DNA from: Strongyloides papillosus
Taxonomy: Eukaryota; Nematoda; Chromadorea; Rhabditida; Strongyloididae
Assembly (NCBI GenBank): GCA_005656395.1
Contig: SRSI01000036.1
Coordinates: forward strand, 326,385-390,384
DNA length: 64,000 nt
Direction: 5' to 3'
Positions 36,151 through 47,549 of the stretch are shown here, piece after piece; positions within the stretch are counted from its first letter, which is position 1; each line of letters opens with the position of its first letter. A program made the translations under genes and the position numbers. The notes below the pieces were generated by a model. That model had not been told where the DNA came from. It ran no database searches and saw only the letters and a list, made by a program, of their open reading frames with translations.

Positions 36151-37075
36151 ATTAATTATTATTAATTGGTAGCCTTTATGAGAGACGTCGGGTTAAAGTT
36201 GATTAGTATTAGAAAAACTGAGGTGCAACCTTGAAACCTTAATAATTCCTGGATCTTTTTCTAACTAGTAAAGCAACTGATGAACTCGTCTGCCTATCTA
36301 AGTGATGTTGATTATCAGTACTGAAATTCTATCAAATGGATCTTTGACTATCATCTTTGTTTTGATTTGTAAGCATTTTTGATTTTTTTACTGGGAAGTT
36401 TATTTTTTTTGTAAAATTTTTATTTTTTTTAAAAAATCCCTTATTATTTTTATTAAATTCCATTTTTCTAATGATTTTTAGTTAATTAAATTGAAAAAAA
36501 TTTTGAAAAAATTACGATTTTTTTAAATAAAAAAATATTTTTTAATTTTTAAAAATTTATAAAAATAATAAAAATGTTTGTTAATTTTTATATTTATTTT
36601 TAAAACATCATAAAAGTAAAAAATAAATTGATTACAATCAAAAACTTTTGGTCGCTCTTATTCCGGCCTAACTCCAAAAATGATTTAGAAAAAGTATACT
36701 ACGACACGGAAAAAGTAGATAAGACAACAACACATTTTACTAATTATAATGAAGACGATTAAGTAGATTTTAGATGATTTAACATTCTCAATTAAAAAGA
36801 AAGGTATAATAAATTAGTCACAATTAGCTGTAATATTAATTACATCAGTAACAAAAAGTTTTAAATCAACAGTTGAGTATTTGGTTGTAATCTCTGATCT
36901 TAAGCTTTAATTTAAATGTTGTGCTCTTTGATTTCTTCATAATCTAACATCTCTTCAATTTTCCTATTATATAAACTTTTCTGGTGCTGTAGATTCTTAA
37001 AACTGTTTATAGAATCTATAATAAAAAGAAATAAAAGAATTGTTTCACTCACAACTTCTTTTAAATAAAATCGAT
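36151..37075. other. AT-rich stretch without a gene
   Basis: Low-complexity A/T tracts at 36370-36620. No open frame or repeat boundary could be supported. Confidence 0.5.
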
Positions 37076-37621
37076 TTTTATGAGTAAATAGCCAAAAGTT
37101 ATGTTATTTTTAACTAGTAGGCCTGAGTCAGTTTGGAAAATTTTCGGTCAAAATTTGGTCAAGTTATTCTTAAAAACAGCTTTTTTGACCCCTTCTTTAA
37201 TATAGTTTTGTTCAAAAAATAAACATTCTTCAAAGTTAATAAAATAATTTGATTAGTATGTCATTTAAAAAGTTATAATTTCAGAATAGAGCGGAAACGC
37301 AATACTTTAAAAAATTTACTAAAACTGGTTAAGGTATTGACCAAAAAATGATAACCTTTTTGGAAAAAAAAACTTTAGAGTTAAAAAGCTGTAATTTAAT
37401 GAAAACTCAATAAAAACAAATAAAAAATAATATTTGTTATAAAGATCTAAATCTAACTTAAAAAAGATAATCTAACAAAGTTTATAGCTTAATAACGAAA
37501 GGCGTTATTTTAAATCGAATGCCAACAAATTCGCTATTTTTTTCACAAAAATCAATTTTGGCTTCAGCTTCATTTTTTTCCAACCTAATCCATTTTTATG
37601 ATAAGATAGTAGTTAAATGTA
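37076..37621. repeat. Further copy of the half-kilobase array, interrupted by a mariner
   Basis: AATCGATTTTTATGAGTAAATAG at 37068 and CACAAAAATCAATTTTGGCT at 37546 are about 480 bp apart and carry the same landmarks as the 28440-29707 copies. The mariner at 37622 splits this copy; it continues at 38898 (TTTTGCTCTCAGTGCGGAAAA). Confidence 0.65.
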
Positions 37622-38897
37622 TTAGGTTGTTCCATAAGTTCCCGTGATTTTTTTCAAACGCTTATTTTACCACACTTTTTAATTTTTCCGTACGCGTTAT
37701 ATATATCATTCGAAAGCTCATTTTCCGCTCTACAAAACCCTGGTAATTCCGTTTTCATATCTTTTAATTTTGCTTTAATTTTATATCTTTAAAATGTAAT
37801 GCCCAGTAGACAAAAAATAACACTTTCGACAACTGCTGTTATTTGCTTTTAATCGTGGCCAAAGAGTGTCTGAAGACGTTCGAGAAATTTATTCTGTGTA
37901 TGGAAAAGATGCTATGGGTTGGAGTACTGCAAAATATTGGTGCAAAAAGTTGAAAAATGACAATTTCGACCTTCCAGAGTCTCCACGAATAGATCGGCTA
38001 TGTATCTTTGATGAGGACCGTTTGATAGATCTTTTGAGAACAGACAACTGTCAAACATGCAGAGAGCTGGCCGAAAAAATGAACAGCGTTGTTAGAGCAA
38101 TCTCCCGTCTTCTTACATCAATGGGTTCTGAGCAAAAATTTCGAGTTTGATTGTCTCATAGTCTTACTGAAAAAAACAAAAAAAAGAGGTTTTTTATTAC
38201 TTCTCAACATCTCGCTCGGCATCAAGTGACACGTAGCTACGATAATCGATTCCTGTAAAGAATCGTCACCGGGGATGATAAATGGTTTCTCTACGTCAAC
38301 ACGAGCCAAAGGAAGCAGTAGATGTGAGCAAGAAATGCGTCTAATTCTAGAGTGAAGCAAGTAATCTGTGTGTTTTGAGATTAAAAAGACGTAATTCATT
38401 GAGAAATAACTGAGAATAACCAAAAAATAGGCAAAGATCTTAATTTGGATCAATTTTATCACGTAAATTAGACTATTCAACAAAAAAAGATCGGATCAAT
38501 TAAGCTAAATTATCCTACTCTACGACAACGCTCGGACTCATACAGCAAATATTTTTAAAATCGCCTTTCAGGAGTTCAATTGGGATGTTCTTAAGCATCC
38601 TCCGTATTCACCAGACCTTGCCCCAACGGATTATTACCTACTCCGTTCATTGGCAAACCATATGAGGGACTTAACATTTGAAAACGAAGAGGCACTATAT
38701 ACCTGGCTGAACGAATTCTTTGAGTCAAGAGCCATAGATTTCTGGCGTGAAGGTATCAACAAATTAGTGGAAAAGTGGGAAAAGATTGTAAATAATGACG
38801 AGGAATATATAATTGATTAATTTACTTTTGATTTTTTAAAAAAAAATGTTTTGAAAATAAATTTTTAAAAATCACGGGAATTTATGGAACAACCTAA
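37622..38897 (+). mobile_element. Full-length mariner element
   Basis: Ends TTAGGTTGTTCCATAAGTTC (37622) and GAACAACCTAA (38897) are inverted for about 32 bp and flanked by TA (37620-37621, 38898-38899). At 1276 bp it is the normal length for mariner. Confidence 0.95.
37799..38820 (+). pseudogene. Mariner transposase, degenerate
   Basis: Starts at ATG 37799 but soon meets TAA and TGA. An open part (37866-38150) then gives the classic HTH linker region (FDEDRLIDLLRTDNCQTCRE then LAEKMN). The middle retains RIVTGDDKWFLYVN, with the first catalytic aspartate. The 3' part retains HTANIFKIAFQEFNWDVL and PPYSPDLAPTDYYL, the third catalytic aspartate region, ending EKWEKIVNNDEEYIID. Frame changes near 38150 and stops in the middle disable it. 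Covers the whole family length of about 345 codons. Confidence 0.92.
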
Positions 38898-40030
38898 TAT
38901 TTTGCTCTCAGTGCGGAAAATGTGTCATAAAACTTTTGGTTCACACAAATTAGAAATTCCGCAATTTAAGATTGCAATCTAATGCAAATATTCGTATAAT
39001 TCACTAAAAGATATAACGACAATTTAGAGAATTCTGTAATACAATTTTATTAATTTTTGTATAGGCACAATTTTAGATAGAAATGTTATACATTTTTAAG
39101 TGAAATTGTATAACAATTAAATACATCTTTGTAAAAATTCATTTTTTGTAAATGTGATACACTTCTACACAAATTGTTAAGTACATCTTAAATAAATGAA
39201 TTTTGAATCTTTGCGTTCATAAGTAAAAAAGTGCATTTAAAAAACAGTACTTTTTAGAACATATTTTTGTACACTTTGGTTTCAGAAATAACTCTTTTAG
39301 AAGTTGAAGAAATTTTTTGATTAATGATACATTTAAAAGGTGCAAGTATGGAACAAGGGTGAAACTGAGTAGTAAAAAAATTAATAAAAAATCATTTAAG
39401 TTATGGACCAAAATGTTACGACAATTAAATAAAAATTAAAATTTCTTAGTGTTATAACCTTATGAAAAGTTGTTTAAAGTAAACAAAACTAAATGTAGAA
39501 CATAGATCAAAGTCTGATTTAATATACAAAGCTATAACGAAGTTTGTAGCATAGAAACGAAAGAAACTAATTTAGGCAATAATTTTATTTGATTTTTCTC
39601 ATTTATATATTTGTGAAATTAAAATAATTATGCAGTTTATAGAAAAATGATATTAAGTCGTTTATATCGATTTCAGAAATATAGTAAGAAGTCAATTACT
39701 TAATTGCTTGACATTGTTCAATTATCAGTTTTTATTCATTTTTTAGATATAAAAAATTTCTTTTTATTGAATAAATATTTTATTTAATTAAACTGCTTCA
39801 ATAAATTGGACGTTATAAAATGATTTTTAAACTCAAAAATATTTCAAACATCAGTATATAATAACAGTGTATTTTCGGTTATTTTCCTTCTCTAGAAATG
39901 TGTAATTCAATAGAACAAATTTTTATACAAACATTTTGAATAATAAGTTAATATAAGAACAATTTTATAAAAAAATATACTCTGCGGATCAGCCCTGACT
40001 CGCCGAAAACGAGTCTAAAGCAAGCTCTAT
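38898..40030. repeat. Half-kilobase array continued, with diverged copy of 34320-34990
   Basis: 39340-40030 parallels 34320-34990 (AAGTTATGGACCAAAA, CGAAAGAAACTAATTTA and finally CTCTGCGGATCAGCCCTGAC). The hairpin seen at 34938 has decayed here. An AT-rich segment around 39000-39300 is unassigned. Confidence 0.65.
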
Positions 40031-40066
40031 TAAAATAATATAAAATATAGTGTATTGATAAAGGAA

Positions 40067-40115
40067 AAGCCGGCTCTGCGAGAAAGTCGCAACGACCGAT
40101 GCGAAACTACGGCTT
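40067..40115 (+). ncRNA. Compact GC-rich stem-loop segment followed by T7
   Basis: AAGCCG at 40067 pairs with CGGCTT at 40110-40115. Inside, TGCGA and TCGCA form a 5-bp hairpin with a GAAAG loop. A run of seven T begins at 40117, as in an RNA polymerase III stop. The 49 bp stand out from AT-rich surroundings. No RNA family is recognised; it may instead be the decayed end of a repeat. Confidence 0.3.
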
Positions 40116-40139
40116 GTTTTTTTATTCAATGTCAATCAC

Positions 40140-41447
40140 CCTGTTTCTTGTATAAAGTTTTAATTATAGCGAAGCAGCTAAAATGATGCGATGTTCAAGT
40201 AAAAAATTAAATTGGAAAAAGAGAAAATAAAAATTGTATAGAAAATTCTGTAAAGAAATCAAAAGGAACAAAACAAACATTCAAAAAGAATCTTTACCAT
40301 TAAAAAATGTATTTTATCAATAAGAGAATAAAAAATGTACTGTATAAGATTTCAGCTATGAATGTATCCTTTTTTATTTTCTCTAAAAAATATCTCTTAG
40401 ATGATCTTTTGGTCAATTAAAGTGATCAAAAGACATCTATTTTATATTGTTGTATATTAAAATGTTATATTAATAACAATTGTTAGCTATTTCTCTAATA
40501 AACTCATTTATTTTGGTTTATTCTGAATGTCCTAATATTTCTTTTCTTTATCAAACTTGTTTTATGAAATTTTTTAGAAAATGTGCCTACTTCCTCATCT
40601 TCTTATGGCTCAAAGTTATAAAATTAAAATAGTAAAAAATGTTGATTTTACAAAAAAATTACTTTTTATAAAACCTCTACTATTTCTTCATTCTCGATGA
40701 CCTGACTACTAATTTCTATAAAAGACGTCAATTTTTGAGATCGTATGTGTTCTGTATCATACTTGAAGTGTAGGATATTACTTTGGATGATTTTTCTTTC
40801 ACTTACATAATAGAAAAACATCTATATCTATTTTATTCTCGATGATCTGACTACTAGTTTCTGTATAGGGTGTACAATTTTAGAGATCGTGTGAATTCTG
40901 TAACAAACTTTAAGTTTGGAATGTTACTTCTGATGATTTTTTAATCACTAACGTGATAGAAAAACGTCTATTTCCCAATTTCATTCTTTATGAACTAAAA
41001 ATAATTCCTGTATAAGATGAGATATTTTTGCAGTGCATTTTAAAGCGAATGCAAAGCTCAAGTAGAAAGTGATTCTGTAGAAATCTTTAAGAAAAGGGGA
41101 AAATTGTAGAATGCGTCGCTATTTTCCTATCTTCTTTTAACTCAAAGTTAAAAATTACCTTTCAATTGTTATTATATGTAGAACTTTTAATATTTTTTAA
41201 TTCTCGATAGCCATATTGTGTGATAGTTAAAAAAGATACTCTTTTTATCGTATGACCATTTTATTGAATGAAATTTTAAAGAATGCATCGCAAACTTTTC
41301 TGTATCTAATGGCTGTTCTTTTATGTTTGAGCGCAGTAGAAAGTGATTTTTTAGTAGTAAAAAATGTTTATTAGGTGAATTGTTTATTTTTTTAATAATG
41401 TATATATAAATGTATATTTTTATTAAAATAATTGTTATTATTCGGTA
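40140..41447. repeat. Decayed tandem repeats with TTCTCGAT landmarks, left block
   Basis: Phrases such as TTCATTCTCGATGACCTGACTACTA (about 40688) and TTATTCTCGATGATCTGACTACTA (40839) recur about 150 bp apart with the same sequence around them, and TTCTCGATAGCC occurs near 41201. The same family continues after the LINE. No gene supported. Confidence 0.6.
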
Positions 41448-41459
41448 AATAAGTGTTGA
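41448..41459 (+). repeat. LINE target-site duplication, left copy
   Basis: AATAAGTGTTGA, repeated exactly at 44722-44733. Confidence 0.85.
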
Positions 41460-44400
41460 CAAGATTACAAGATTGCTCAGTTCGGTCTTTCCTTGTCTTG
41501 GTTTTTCACTTTACGTGGGGGTCCTCGACGTGGTGGTGGCTGCTGAGCCTCAAATATAGATGTTTTGATTATTTCTTTAAATTTGTCTCTATCGTGTGCC
41601 CATCGGTACCATTTGGTTCCCGTAGCTTCTTCAACTTTCTTCAGATCGTCTCGCCATCTAGTTTTGGGTCTTCCAAGTGGTCTGGTCATATCGTATGATC
41701 TCCAGAAGGTCGTTTTCTGCGCCCATCTGTTGTCTATTCTTCTTGCTATGTAACCAGCCCATCTTAGTTTATTTGTTAAGGCAGATTGTACAATATCGTT
41801 AAAGTTCGTTTGTTTACGTAGGTCTTCATTGTGGATCTCATCTCTTCTTGTGACTCCGAGGATTCTTCTCTCCATCGCACGTTGTGTTACTTTCAGCTTT
41901 TCCTTATCAGACTTTCTCAAGTTCCAAGTTTCGAAGCCATATAACATAGCTGGAAGAACCATGCTGTTGAAGAGTTGAGTCCTGACCTTGTGGTCTTTTA
42001 GTTTTTTCATGATTTCGGAGATTCTTCTAAACGCTAACCATCCTGCTCTTCTTCTTCGGCTGATTTCTTCGTCTTGATTGTAGTAGTTGCTGATTTGTTG
42101 GCCAAGGTATGTGTAACTACTCACTTCTTCAATACTTTCTTCGCCTAGTTTCACTGTACTATTAGGCTCTTTCTGTTGGCTTGTCTTGTTTCTAAGAACT
42201 TGTGTCTTCTTTCTGTTTATTCGGAGCCCAATTTCTTCACTTAAACGATTTAGTTCGTTCAAGTTTTGTTCTGCTTCTTCCATTTATGTGTGATTAGGAC
42301 GATATCGTCAGCAAATCGAAGGTTAGTTAAGTGTTCTCCATCTATACGTATTCCCTTTTTAGTCTAATCTAATTTTGAAAAAACATCTTCTACTACTGCC
42401 GTGAAGAGTTTAGGTGAAATAGTGTCACCTTGGCGGACTCCTCTTTTTACTGGTATTTGTAGCTTTTTGTGGAAGAGTTTGATTGTTGTGTTGCATCCTC
42501 GATTAATGTCTTTTATAAGCTCGACATACTGTTTTTGAATTCCTTGTTTGCTGATAGCATTAATAACGGCATTGATTTCAACGCTGTCAAATGCCTTTTC
42601 GTAGTCGATAAAGGTCAGTACAAGAGGGAGCTTATATTCTTCGGCTCTTTCCAGGATTTGGTTGAGGGTGTGGATGTGGTCTATTGTCGAGTAACCACTT
42701 CTAAACCCGGCCTGTTCCCTGGGTTGTGCTTCATCTAACGTTCTTGCGATGCGATTTAGTATAATCTTCGTAAAAAGTTTATAAATAGACGAGAGGAGGC
42801 ATATTGGCCTGTAGTTTTTTATGTCCTCATGGTCACCTTTTTTAAACAAAAGAACCGTTTTTGACGTTTTCCACAAGGTTGGAATTTTCCTGGTTCTCAA
42901 GCATTTTGTGAATAATTCTGCCAGTGTTCTCCATAGATGTATACCACCCGCTTTTAATGTCTCATTCGTAATTGTGTCCGGGCCAGGTGCTTTTCCATTT
43001 TTTGTGTTCTTCAGTGCATATTCTATTTCGGATGTCAGTATTGATGGAACTTCTTCATTGTTATCCTCCATCTTTTTTTCTTGTACATATTTTTTTGAGT
43101 TAAAAAGATCCGTATAAAAACATCTGCATACTTCTTCTGTTTCCTCTCTGGTCTTGGAATTGCTTCCATCTAGTTTCTTCAGTGTCACCATCATTCTTCT
43201 GGCGATTGTAAGCTCTTGTTTGCATTTTTTCAGACTTTTCCGTTGCAGAGCTACCTCTTGAAGTTTTTTAAGTTTGTATGTATTGTACTCTTCTTTAATC
43301 TTCTGACGTATAAGTTTGCTGAGAAGAGAATATTCCAAGTGATTCTCTTTAGTATGCTCCATCTTGCGTCGTTTTGTAATGTTATCAAGTGTTTGGGGAG
43401 ACATCCATTCTTTTCTACCACCGACAGCTGAAGTTGTTGCTGTTTTTTGAAGTTCCATTAAAGTTTCGGTTAATTTGTTTGCCTTTTCTTCTAATGTACC
43501 CTCAAGTTGCCATTCTGTGTTAATTACAGCTTGTTTTAAGATGTCTTCATTTAATTTTGTCTTCTCCAGTCTTTTTGTTTGAAACATTTTGCGCCTGTCT
43601 GCCTCTAGATTCATTTTTAGTGTTGCTCAGATAAGCCGATGATCAGATCCAGAGACATGTCGAATTACCTCCACATTTGTAATTAGTTGTCGATCGCTTG
43701 ATAGGAAGTAATCTAGTTCTGCAGTATGTGTAGCATTTGGAGCACGCCAAGTGTATCGCTTACCTTGTGGTTTTTGAAAGAAAGTGTTCATAATGTAGAG
43801 CCGATTGGTTTCCGCGAAAGTAGCCATTCGTTCTCCGACTTCATTCCTTTCTTGATCAGATTCCTTTCCAACGTGTTTCTCCTCTTCTTTGGCAATTCCA
43901 ACTTTTGCGTTGTAATCTCCCATTACTATTGTTTTGTAGGCGGGGGTTTTCATAAGTTCTTCGATTTCTTCATAAAATCTCTCAATTGCTTCTTCTTCAT
44001 AACTGCTGTGTGGTGCATATACTTGAATAATTCGAAGAGGTTTTGGTTGACGTTTCACTTTTATTTCTAGTACTGCTATCCTTGGGGAAACAATCTCAAC
44101 CTTTGTGACTGTCTTGGCCAATTCTGCTCTAATAATAAAACCTACTCCACCAATATTGCTCTTCGTTTCTTCGTTAATTTCTGATGCGCCAAAGTGGTGT
44201 TCGTCTCCGTTTGTCATCTCTGGTATTTAACTTCACGAAGATGGGTTTCGCATACTCCAATAATATCATACGTTGTTTTGTCAAATTCTTTGTAGAGTGA
44301 TACAATCCGTTGTTCTTTCTGAAGTCCTTCTTTCAGGTTTTAAGTTAATAGTTTTAATGTGGGCCGGCGAGTTCGTTGTTTTCGGCTATATTTTTGTCTG

Positions 44401-44721
44401 TACGCTCCTTCGCATGAACTGGCGACTTCATCGCCTCTTATGTCGCTTCGTCCATGTTCAATGCCGCCATTTGAGCGCTCTATATTTGGCTTTTTCACGG
44501 TTGGTATGGTGCTACCGCAGCTTGTGAAGCTAGATGGTAGACCCCTTCATCAATACCAGCATATTGTTGTTGGGATTGTAGGTCAGTTAGCTTTCTCTTC
44601 GCGGTTCCACCGCCATTCCTTCTTAGCGACGTGCTGGCATCGTAAAAGTTCAGGTATCCGATGTTACACCGTAGAGCAGTTACACCTTTCCACCACGTTG
44701 AGGTTGACCAATGGAAGGAGG
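41460..44721 (-). mobile_element. RTE-type LINE, nearly full length, inactive
   Basis: A non-LTR retrotransposon on the minus strand, 5' end near 44721 and 3' end at 41460, flanked by the 12-bp direct repeat AATAAGTGTTGA. Its 3.26 kb matches the compact RTE clade. It encodes an apurinic-type endonuclease followed by reverse transcriptase and shows no LTR or long poly(A). It interrupts the TTCTCGAT repeat block. Base composition is visibly richer in G and C than the surroundings. Confidence 0.92.
41477..44300 (-). pseudogene. LINE endonuclease/reverse-transcriptase, broken by two stops and two frameshifts
   Basis: Order on the minus strand: a first endonuclease piece (YDIIGVCETHLREVKYQ, about 44281-44225), a frame change, then endonuclease (44217-43627) with RIIQVYAPHSSYEEEA, VMGDYNAKVG, ELDYFLSS and the catalytic SGSDHRL. 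An in-frame TGA at 43627-43629 stands where sense continues at once into the reverse transcriptase (43614-42364): GKAPGPDTITNE, KKGDHEDIKNYRPICLLSS, FIDYEKAFDSV and RQGDTISPKLF. A TAG at about 42364 is followed in the same frame by NLRFADDIVLI, the catalytic FADD. A frame change near 42285 leads to the C-terminal part (42283-41477), which has the ERRILGVTRRDEI and RPLGRPKTRWRDDL blocks of this clade. Four lesions; otherwise well preserved. Confidence 0.93.
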
Positions 44722-44733
44722 AATAAGTGTTGA
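44722..44733 (+). repeat. LINE target-site duplication, right copy
   Basis: AATAAGTGTTGA, identical to 41448-41459. Confidence 0.85.
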
Positions 44734-46900
44734 TATTAGTTAAATGACTGAATTGTACAATATTTCAATGGTAATCGTTTTCCTTTTTATTTTATTAATT
44801 CTCGATTACTTTATACCAGTTTTATACGGTATCTTATACTTGCAGTGCATTTTAATTTGAGTCAATGAGACAGTAAAAAGGTATAAAAATTTAATAAAAT
44901 ATCAAAACACAAATCAATTAAAATTCTTTCAAAATATAAAAATCTTATATAAATAATTTCTATCATACAATACAAATTTTATATATTAAAAATCTCACAT
45001 ATATATAAAATCTTAATTCTCATAAAAATCTTTTGTTATTCTGAATCAGACTTAAGCTATGCAATATTCTTCATCTTCTTTCTTTTTTAAGGGAAAAAAT
45101 TAAATGCGTCGCAGCTTCTCCTCTTCTTTTAACCAGTAAAATAAAAATTTACCACTTAAAAATATTATTTTAAAATCTTATATAAATTTTTTCACAGTCG
45201 AGATAAAAGAACTAGTTTATTTGTTACTTTTTTAAATTAACTAATAATTTTCATAATTGTTTATGAATATTTTTTACTATCTGTTAAATAATTTTTTATT
45301 TTTTAACCAATTATTTATATTATTTTAAAATTGTTATATTATTAGTAGAAACTATTTATTTACTACATATAAACTTTTTTATTCTGGTTACTTCTTGACG
45401 ATCTAATACTAATTATTGTTTTTAAAATTATTATTGTGGAAATTTTTAGGATGTGTCGATGTGCCTCTGTAAAGTTTTTAGTGAAATAAAATAGTTTTCT
45501 GTGTTTAAAATCCTTTATTCTCAATTTAAAATGATACTTTTTTTTAAGATTAGCACTATCTCGTATTTTTTTACTATCACGTAATGTATATAAAATGGTT
45601 TTTTGGAAAGAAAAATGTATTGTATAATACATTTGGAAGGTAAAAATAGATTATTAATGATATATCTTTTTCTATAATTGTGTGTCAGACTTCACTGTAC
45701 ATGTACATTTTTTCATTCTTTATAAAAAAATTACTGTTAATCGATCTTTCGATCACTTACATTAGTCAAAAGACAATCTATTATATATTTTTATATATTA
45801 AAATTGTTAAGTAGTATAATTGTCGTGTATTAAAATTGTTATATTAATAATAATTTTTTTGTTTCTCCAATAAACCTTTTTCTTTTGGTTAATTCTCGAT
45901 ATTCTAACATCTTTCTCCTTGTCAACTTTCCCACATTTTTTTGCCTCAAATTCAAAATATTTACTACTTTATAATTGTACATTTTAATGTTTAATTACTA
46001 TTATTTATTGATATTAATTAGAATTTTTTATAATTAGTTAATTTCTTTTAAATAAACATTCTATTACTTGTTGCTCTTTTTTATTCTCGATAATCAACTA
46101 CTTTTGTTATGCATCAGACTTAAAAATTGAGTATAAACTTGTCGGAAAGATCAAAAACAATGCTAAAGCTTATGTTAATTGATTGAGCACACAGGTTTTT
46201 TTTCAGTACTTGTTTCAAGTTATAGTAAACTCTGTTTAAGAAAGAGACAGAAAAATGATGATATTGTGACTGGAAAGGACTATAAATAACCTGGAATGTC
46301 GTGGATAATGTCATTATATTATTTTAACACGTACTAATCAATTTATTATAGAATCACCAAATAAAGATCAGGAGTTTTACTGGTTGGAATTTAGAAGATA
46401 TTAAAGAAGATTCTAAGGTAATTAACTAATTATTGTTCTTATTTATTTTATTGTTATTAAAGATCGATAAGACCAATAAAAATATTTTACTTTATCGATA
46501 GTTACTTCTATCATGCTTTGTTTTGCAGTCAATTTTGTTAAAATTCTTTGCCATTGTTTAAAACTATTAGATGTTTTCTATTGGACTTGGGGAAAATCAT
46601 TTGGAATAGTCCGCGTTCTAGTGTATCTAATGGATTTTCTTTGTTGTGTTTTATCATTAAATAATGTTATTTTGTATTAAAATTCATTTTTTTTGTTTAA
46701 AAATTTTTTATGAAAATTATTAGATATGGTGAATGAATTTTTCTATTCTTTATTTTATTGTCATGATCTTTATTTTTATTAATTAATTATTATTTTTTTA
46801 ATTTTATTTCACTTAGCTTAGTTATTTTACCAACTCTCGATAACCAAAATGTTATGTGTAGTCGAAATTTTGACACGAATCACATAGAGAATTCTCTTTT
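44734..46900. repeat. Decayed tandem repeats with TTCTCGAT landmarks, right block
   Basis: Continues 40140-41447. ATTCTCGATTACTTTATACC at 44797, TTCTCGATATTCTAAC at 45894, TTCTCGATAATCAACTAC at 46084 and ACTCTCGATAACC at 46834. The pair 40320-40560 and 45710-45930 aligns well (GTCAAAAGACA..CTATT, CAATAAAC..TTTT.TTTTGGTT). No gene supported. Confidence 0.6.
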
Positions 46901-47529
46901 AGGTATACATTAAGCTCTTTTTTATTGACTATTTTATTAGTCAATTATAAAGGTGATACGTTTATAAATGTGCTTTTTATTTAAAAAATGGTTAATTTTT
47001 TATTTCAAACAATATTACTGATGTTAATGTCTTTTTATTTAAAAGTGTTTAAATTGTTTAAAATATCAATTTATTATATGTTTTTATCTAAAAATTGCAT
47101 CTTAATTCTAAAAAAGGAATTTTAATACATTTTGTTATTTAAATTATGCATTCTACACAATTTGCTTTTTCATATGTTTTCTACAATTAAACGTAAAATA
47201 TTAAAACAGTGGATTTTTTATATTGTTTTGGTAATAATTTATTGTAAAATATGAATTGTTAAATGCTTTCCAGAAATTACTTCATGACTATGTTATATAT
47301 TAGTATTGTTATATACTATACATATGCATTAATATGTATACATATTACTGTATATATTTTTTTAATGTATCCAATCTTTTAACTATTGTATATTACTTAT
47401 TGAGATTGTTAACTACTTTTTCTACTGTTGTTAAATCGTGATGAAGTTAATGTTACTTTTACATTAAATTCTGTATACTTTGCTGATACTCATAACTAAT
47501 ATGCATTAATTAATGCTGTTCAACATTTT
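46901..47529. other. AT-rich stretch without a gene
   Basis: No open frame, RNA gene or repeat boundary could be supported. Confidence 0.5.
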
Positions 47530-47549
47530 CAATAAAATGTTTTATCTGT

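Noticed and set aside
41453..44733. Several plus-strand open frames of 60-124 codons
   Set aside because: They are antisense shadows of the minus-strand LINE endonuclease and reverse transcriptase.
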